DNA from: Rhodobacter sp.
GTDB taxonomy: Bacteria > Pseudomonadota > Alphaproteobacteria > Rhodobacterales > Rhodobacteraceae
DNA: 64,000 nt
Direction of reading: 5' to 3'
Assembly: GCA_020637515.1 (NCBI GenBank)
Contig: JACKKG010000001.1
Span: 2,138,501-2,202,500, forward strand
A program made the position numbers and the translations under genes. The stretch's first letter is position 1, and each line of letters begins with the position of its first letter. Shown here in pieces: positions 58,501-64,000 of the stretch. The notes below the pieces were generated by a model. It did no database searches. It was not told the origin of the DNA and saw only the letters and a list, made by a program, of their open reading frames with translations.

Positions 58501-59564
58501 ACGGGCGGCTCTATCTGGACTGGAACGCGGCGACGCCGCTGCGCCCCGAGGCGCGCGCGGCGATGATCGCGGCGATGGATCTGGTGGGCAACGCCAGTTC
58601 CATCCACGCCGAGGGGCGCGCGGTGCGCGGTCTGATCGAAGCGGCCCGTGCGCAAGTGTCGCAGGCACTGGGTGCCGAGGGGGCGGACCTCGTGTTCACC
58701 TCGGGCGCGACCGAGGCGGCGGCGCTGGCGTTGGCGGGGCGCGATCTGTCCGCGGCGGGCATCGAACACGACGCGGTGGCGGCCTGGTGCCGGGCCGATC
58801 TGCCGGTGGATGCCGACGGGCAGGTCCGCGTGACCGACCCCCCGCGCGCGACCCTGCAATTGGCGAATTCGGAAACCGGCATTGTGCAGGACCTGCCCGA
58901 GGGCTTGGCGGTCAGCGACCTGACCCAGGCCTTTGGCAAGATCCCCATGGCATTCAACTGGTTGGGCTGCGACATGGGGCTTGTGTCCGCGCACAAGCTG
59001 GGCGGACCCAAGGGCATCGGCGCGCTGGCGCTGAAGCGCGGGCTGGACGTGACCGCGGGGATTCGGGGCGGCGGGCAGGAGATGGGCCGCCGCGCGGGCA
59101 CCGAGAACGTGATCGGCATCGCCGGTTTCGGTGCCGCCGCCGAGGCCGCGGCGCGCGACCTGGCCCGCGGTGTCTGGGACCAGGTGGCCGAGGTGCGAAA
59201 TACCCTTGAGCAGGCTCTGGAAGACGCCTGCCCGGGGATTATCTTGACCGCCAGGGGCCTGCCGCGCCTGCCCAACACGGTGCATCTGATCGCACCGGGC
59301 TGGAAGGGCGAAACGCAGGTCATGGCCATGGATTTGCAGGGTTTCGCCGTTTCGGCGGGGTCTGCGTGCTCGTCGGGCAAGGTCTCGATCAGCAAGGTCG
59401 TGCGCGCCATGGGCCGGACCGAGTCCGAGGCCGGCTGCGCGCTCAGGCTGTCGATCGGGCCCGGGGTCGGGCGAGAAGACGCGCTGCGCTTTGTCGCGGC
59501 TTATGCGCGGGCGTGGAAGCGTGCGGGCGAACGGATGAAACAGGCGGGTGCGGCCCTTGGTTGA
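58497..59564 (+). CDS. Cysteine desulfurase, short NifS/IscS type
   Basis: PLP enzyme that takes sulfur from cysteine for Fe-S cluster assembly. The 355-residue protein has LYLDWNAATPLRPEA, FTSGATEAAALAL, the PLP lysine in SAHKLGGPKGIGALALK and the persulfide cysteine in SAGSACSSGKVS. It is some 30-50 residues shorter than IscS because the segment after the substrate His is condensed (GIEHDAVAAWCRADLPVDAD). Coupled to iscR by ATGA; a separate SufS may lie beyond the window. Confidence 0.92.
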   Translation: MNGRLYLDWNAATPLRPEARAAMIAAMDLVGNASSIHAEGRAVRGLIEAARAQVSQALGAEGADLVFTSGATEAAALALAGRDLSAAGIEHDAVAAWCRADLPVDADGQVRVTDPPRATLQLANSETGIVQDLPEGLAVSDLTQAFGKIPMAFNWLGCDMGLVSAHKLGGPKGIGALALKRGLDVTAGIRGGGQEMGRRAGTENVIGIAGFGAAAEAAARDLARGVWDQVAEVRNTLEQALEDACPGIILTARGLPRLPNTVHLIAPGWKGETQVMAMDLQGFAVSAGSACSSGKVSISKVVRAMGRTESEAGCALRLSIGPGVGREDALRFVAAYARAWKRAGERMKQAGAALG

Positions 59565-59598
59565 GGGCGCCTTCGCAAGGGTGAACGGGAAGAGACCG

Positions 59599-61118
<1,520 letters not shown>

Positions 61119-61122
<4 letters not shown>

Positions 61123-61319
61123 GCTACGGCGCCTTTCTCAAGGCCGAGATCCGGACGCTGTGGGTGTTTTTCGCGGTGTTTCTGGTCGTCGGTGTGGCCC
61201 TGGACGCGCTGGTTTACCGCGCGCCCGTGGACTGGGGCGCGCGGCTGATCGTGGCCGCCCTTGCCTCGGTCGCCTATGCCGCGGTGAACGCCTGGCTGAA
61301 GATGAGGAAAGCGTCATGA
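61119..61319 (+). CDS. Small membrane protein in the suf operon
   Basis: Not recognised. The 66-residue product (start GTG, 61119) has two hydrophobic segments, about 11-30 (LWVFFAVFLVVGVALDALVY) and 37-57. The GTG overlaps the sufB stop (GTGA) and GGAAGGGA lies about 8 bp upstream. It overlaps the YbjQ gene by 4 bp. Tight coupling on both sides supports coding. Confidence 0.65.
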
Positions 61320-61630
61320 TCGTCACCACCACCCCCACCATCGAAGGCCGCCCGATCCGCACCTACCACGGCATCGTCACGGGCGAGGCGATCATGGGCG
61401 CGAATGTCGTGCGCGATTTCTTCGCCTCGGTCACCGACATCGTCGGCGGACGTTCGGGCGCGTATGAAAGCAAGCTTCAGGATGCCCGCGAGACCGCCCT
61501 GCGCGAGATGCAGGACCAGGCCGCCCGACTGGGCGCAACCGCCGTCGTGGGCGTCGATCTGGATTACGAGGTGGTGGGAAACTCGATGCTGATGGTCTCG
61601 GCCTCGGGCACCGCCGTGACGCTGAGCTGA
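61316..61630 (+). CDS. YbjQ/UPF0145-family protein
   Basis: 104-residue protein of the YbjQ family (also called heavy-metal-binding domain proteins), a small oligomeric alpha/beta fold. The motifs are TTPTIEGRPIRTYHGIVTGE, GANVVRDFFASVTDIVGGRSGAYE, and LGATAVVGVDLDYEVVG. Function unknown. It is coupled upstream (ATGA) and followed after 10 bp by another small membrane gene. Confidence 0.88.
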   Translation: MIVTTTPTIEGRPIRTYHGIVTGEAIMGANVVRDFFASVTDIVGGRSGAYESKLQDARETALREMQDQAARLGATAVVGVDLDYEVVGNSMLMVSASGTAVTLS

Positions 61631-61640
61631 GGAGGCCGCG

Positions 61641-61835
61641 ATGAACTGGAAATGGCTGCTCACCGCGAGCGAGCCGCGCCCGCGCTACGTGCTGCTGGTG
61701 GCGATCGGGGTCATGCTGATGATGACCCTGACCTATCCGATCTGGCAGCAGGGCGGGCGGGGCATGGCGGTGTTCGTCGCGGTGGCGGCGGTGGTCCTCA
61801 GCCATTTGTCCGCGAAATTCGTGATGCGCCGTTGA
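61641..61835 (+). CDS. Second small membrane protein in the suf operon
   Basis: 64 residues, with two hydrophobic helices (about 16-33, YVLLVAIGVMLMMTLTYPIW, and 42-58) and a basic end (SAKFVMRR). Family unknown. GAGGAGGC lies directly upstream of the ATG, and the frame fits between the YbjQ and FkbM genes with 10 and 4 bp gaps. Confidence 0.6.
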   Translation: MNWKWLLTASEPRPRYVLLVAIGVMLMMTLTYPIWQQGGRGMAVFVAVAAVVLSHLSAKFVMRR

Positions 61836-61839
61836 ACCG

Positions 61840-62622
61840 ATGATCCAGATGCTGACAGAACGCGGCGTGCCCGTCATCCGGCCCGAGCCGATGACCGAGC
61901 GCCTGGCGGCCTGGAAGGGCGGCGCGCCGCTCAGGCTGGCGCCGATGGAGGTGGTGCACGCCACCATCCGGCGCCGGCCGGTGGCCTTCTGTCTGAACAT
62001 GGCCGACGACCCGATCCAGAACGCCCATCGCCAGGGCCGCTTTTACGAGGCGGCCGATCTGGCGCGGGTGGCGGCGCTGGTGCCGCCCGGCGCGACGGTG
62101 CTGGATGTCGGCGCGAATGTGGGCAACCACGCGCTGTTTCTGGCGATGTTCACCGGCGCCCAGCGGGTGGTGGTGGTCGAACCCAACCCGCTGGCGCTGG
62201 AGCCCCTGGTGGCGAATGTGCTGGCGAACCGGATGCAGGGGTTGATCGACCTCGATCATCTGGGCTTTGGCCTGGGCGAGGCCGACAGCACCGGCTGGGG
62301 CATGAAGAAGCACGACCGCAACCTGGGCGCGACGAAGATGGCCGCGGGGCAGGGCGATCTGGTGGTGCGCAAGGGCGACCACGCGTTTCCCGACCTCGAC
62401 CCCGCGCTGGTCAAGATCGACGTCGAGGGCATGGAACTGCCCGTGCTGCGTGGGCTCGAGGCGCTGATCGCCCGCGCCCGTCCGACGCTCTTCCTCGAGG
62501 TGCACGAAGACAATGCCGGCGGCTTTGCCCAATGGGCCGCCGATCACCGCTATGACCCCGAAATCCTGAGCCGCGAGGCGAAGACGACGAACATCCTGCT
62601 GACCCCGCGGGACCGGAAGTGA
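61840..62622 (+). CDS. FkbM-family methyltransferase
   Basis: 260-residue SAM-dependent methyltransferase. The SAM loop is ATVLDVGANVGNHALFLAMF; VVVEPNPLALEPLVANV and ALVKIDVEGMELPVLRGLE are the family's other signatures. Substrate unknown (often a sugar or small metabolite). Within the suf operon it starts 4 bp after the small membrane gene and ends just before sufC, so it is cotranscribed with Fe-S genes without an obvious functional link. Confidence 0.88.
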   Translation: MIQMLTERGVPVIRPEPMTERLAAWKGGAPLRLAPMEVVHATIRRRPVAFCLNMADDPIQNAHRQGRFYEAADLARVAALVPPGATVLDVGANVGNHALFLAMFTGAQRVVVVEPNPLALEPLVANVLANRMQGLIDLDHLGFGLGEADSTGWGMKKHDRNLGATKMAAGQGDLVVRKGDHAFPDLDPALVKIDVEGMELPVLRGLEALIARARPTLFLEVHEDNAGGFAQWAADHRYDPEILSREAKTTNILLTPRDRK

Positions 62623-62633
62623 AAGAGGACATG

Positions 62634-63392
62634 ATGCTGGAAATCAACAACCTGCACGTCAAGCTGGAAGACGAGGACAAGCAGATCCTCAAGGGTCTGA
62701 CGCTCAGCGTCGAGGCCGGATCGGTGCACGCGATCATGGGGCCCAACGGATCGGGCAAATCGACGCTCAGCTATGTGCTGTCGGGCCGCGACGGCTATAC
62801 CGTCACCGACGGCAGCGCCACGCTGGACGGCGAGGATCTTCTGGCGATGGAGCCCGAGGACCGCGCCGCCGCCGGCCTGTTCCTGGCGTTCCAGTATCCG
62901 GTCGAAATTCCGGGCGTCGGCAACATGACCTTTCTGCGCACCGCGCTGAACGCCCAGCGCAAGGCCCGCGGCGAGCCCGAGGTCAGCGCCGGCGATTTCC
63001 TGAAGCTGGTGCGTGGCAAGGCCAAGGATCTCAAGATCGACGCCGAGATGCTGAAACGGCCGGTCAACGTGGGCTTCTCGGGCGGCGAAAAGAAGCGCAA
63101 CGAAATCTTGCAGATGGCGATGCTGCAACCGCGCATGTGCATCCTCGACGAGACGGACTCGGGCCTGGATGTGGACGCGATGAAGCTGGTGTCCGAGGGC
63201 GTGAACGCGCTGCGCGACGCCGATCGGGCGTTCCTGGTCATCACGCATTATCAGCGGCTTCTGGACCATATCAAACCCGATGTCGTGCACATCATGGCGG
63301 CCGGGCGCATCGTCAAGACCGGCGGCCCGGAACTGGCGCTCGAGGTCGAGCAGAACGGCTACGCCGACATCCTGGCCGAGGTGGGCGCATGA
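62634..63392 (+). CDS. sufC: Suf ABC-type ATPase
   Basis: ATPase of the SufBC2D complex that drives conformational change for cluster assembly. The 252-residue protein has Walker A GPNGSGKST, signature FSGGEKKRNEI, and Walker B MCILDETDSGLD. The ATG at 62634 gives MLEINNLHVKLED, the usual SufC start, 5 bp after GAGG; ATG 62631 and a GTG at 62619 are alternatives. It overlaps sufD by 4 bp. Confidence 0.97.
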   Translation: MLEINNLHVKLEDEDKQILKGLTLSVEAGSVHAIMGPNGSGKSTLSYVLSGRDGYTVTDGSATLDGEDLLAMEPEDRAAAGLFLAFQYPVEIPGVGNMTFLRTALNAQRKARGEPEVSAGDFLKLVRGKAKDLKIDAEMLKRPVNVGFSGGEKKRNEILQMAMLQPRMCILDETDSGLDVDAMKLVSEGVNALRDADRAFLVITHYQRLLDHIKPDVVHIMAAGRIVKTGGPELALEVEQNGYADILAEVGA

Positions 63393-64000
63393 ACGCGCAA
63401 AGTCCCCGCGCGCAGCGTCTGGCGGCGCGGCGCGCCGCAACGCAGGCGCGCATCGACACGATGACGCCGCCGGCCGCCCCCGCCTGGGCCGCGCCCCTGC
63501 GCGCCGCCGCGTTCGCGCGTCTGGCCGCGCTGGGCCTGCCGGAAAAGCGTGACGAATACTGGCGCTATACCGATCCCGCCCGGTTGACCGCCGCCGAGGA
63601 CAGCCCGGCCGACGTGTTCCGCATCACCGACGAACCGGCGATGTACGAGGGCGTGGACCGGCTGAAACTGGTCTTCACAGATGGCGTGTTCGATGCGGCG
63701 GCCTCGGATCCGTTCGCGGGCGAGGGGATCGAGATCGCCCGCCTGGCCGACAGCGATGGCGCGCCCTGGGCGCGGGACCTCTACGGCACGCTCGAGGCAC
63801 GCGCGCAGGTCCCCGTCGCGCGCCCGCTGGCGGCGTTGAACAGCGCCACCGCGACGGATGGCGTGCTGATCCGCGTGACCGGCGTCGTCAGTCGCCCGGT
63901 CTCGGTCATCTACCGGCGGACCGATCCCCGGGCCCAGGCCACGCTGCATCATCTGCTGCGGCTGGAAGAGGGCGCCGAACTCACGCTTTTGGAAAACGGC
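63389..64000 (+). CDS. sufD: Fe-S cluster assembly protein SufD, cut by the window edge
   Basis: The 204 visible residues (MNAQSPRAQRLAARRAATQA and on) contain GLPEKRDEYWRYTDPARL, the N-terminal SufD signature, and PLAALNSATATDGVLIRVTG leading into the beta-helix. SufD pairs with SufB in the scaffold. The start overlaps the sufC stop by 4 bp. The C-terminal half, including the His used in cluster assembly, lies beyond the window. Confidence 0.93.
   Translation, partial: MNAQSPRAQRLAARRAATQARIDTMTPPAAPAWAAPLRAAAFARLAALGLPEKRDEYWRYTDPARLTAAEDSPADVFRITDEPAMYEGVDRLKLVFTDGVFDAAASDPFAGEGIEIARLADSDGAPWARDLYGTLEARAQVPVARPLAALNSATATDGVLIRVTGVVSRPVSVIYRRTDPRAQATLHHLLRLEEGAELTLLENG

Overview
The window is GC-rich chromosomal DNA from an alphaproteobacterium, most likely a denitrifying or nitrate-respiring member of the Rhodobacterales (Paracoccaceae/Rhodobacteraceae type). 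Supporting signs are the narR-narKGHJI arrangement with a fused double NarK, the urease cluster order with a HupE/UreJ gene between ureA and ureB, an IscR lacking its cysteine cluster in front of a suf operon, and FNR-type and Irr-type boxes typical of the group. This placement is inferred from gene content, not from a phylogenetic marker.

Layout. 1-2770: ssb (partial), a lytic transglycosylase, a 2-oxoglutarate/Fe(II)-type oxygenase and a nitroreductase. 2940-10092: a DMT transporter converging on a complete urease operon read leftwards (ureD, A, J, B, C, E, a YrhK-domain gene, F, G), with one small gene (5972-6310) on the opposite strand between ureC and ureE. 10323-20916: housekeeping and transport genes: HAD hydrolase, TrmO-like methyltransferase, DHA2 drug exporter, NsrR-like Rrf2 regulator, hydrolase, Hsp70-like protein, 3'-5' exonuclease, LysR regulator, WrbA, DsbA-like protein, a 49-residue DUF1127-like protein, a DMT transporter and a DUF4386 protein.

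20894-36745: a nitrate-respiration and NO block. A nine-gene leftward operon runs narK-narG-narH-narJ-narI-PPIase-hemerythrin-moeA-DUF2478, so it combines nitrate uptake, the membrane nitrate reductase, maturation factors and molybdenum-cofactor synthesis. A divergent narR-like Crp/Fnr gene and two FNR-type boxes lie in the shared promoter. Next come nnrS with two tiny upstream genes and a divergent NsrR-like regulator, linking nitrate reduction to NO handling.

36750-39468: a scar of mobile DNA (truncated serine recombinase with its companion gene, an unassigned gene fragment, an HNH endonuclease with a hairpin over its ribosome-binding site) beside tRNA-Ser(GGA). 39580-43918: a compact accessory cluster of GntR regulator, class I glutamine amidotransferase, cytochrome P450, glutamine-synthetase-like enzyme and [2Fe-2S] ferredoxin. 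It looks like a gamma-glutamylation/P450 route for an amine and is the most interesting locus in the window.

44019-56973: a full glycogen operon read leftwards (glgP, B, C, A, X, malQ, pgm), with most genes overlapping by 4 bp. 57160-64000: a hydrolase diverging from an iscR-iscS/sufS-sufB-...-sufC-sufD operon. An Irr-like box lies in the promoter, and four non-suf genes (two small membrane proteins, a YbjQ protein, an FkbM methyltransferase) sit between sufB and sufC. sufD runs off the right edge.
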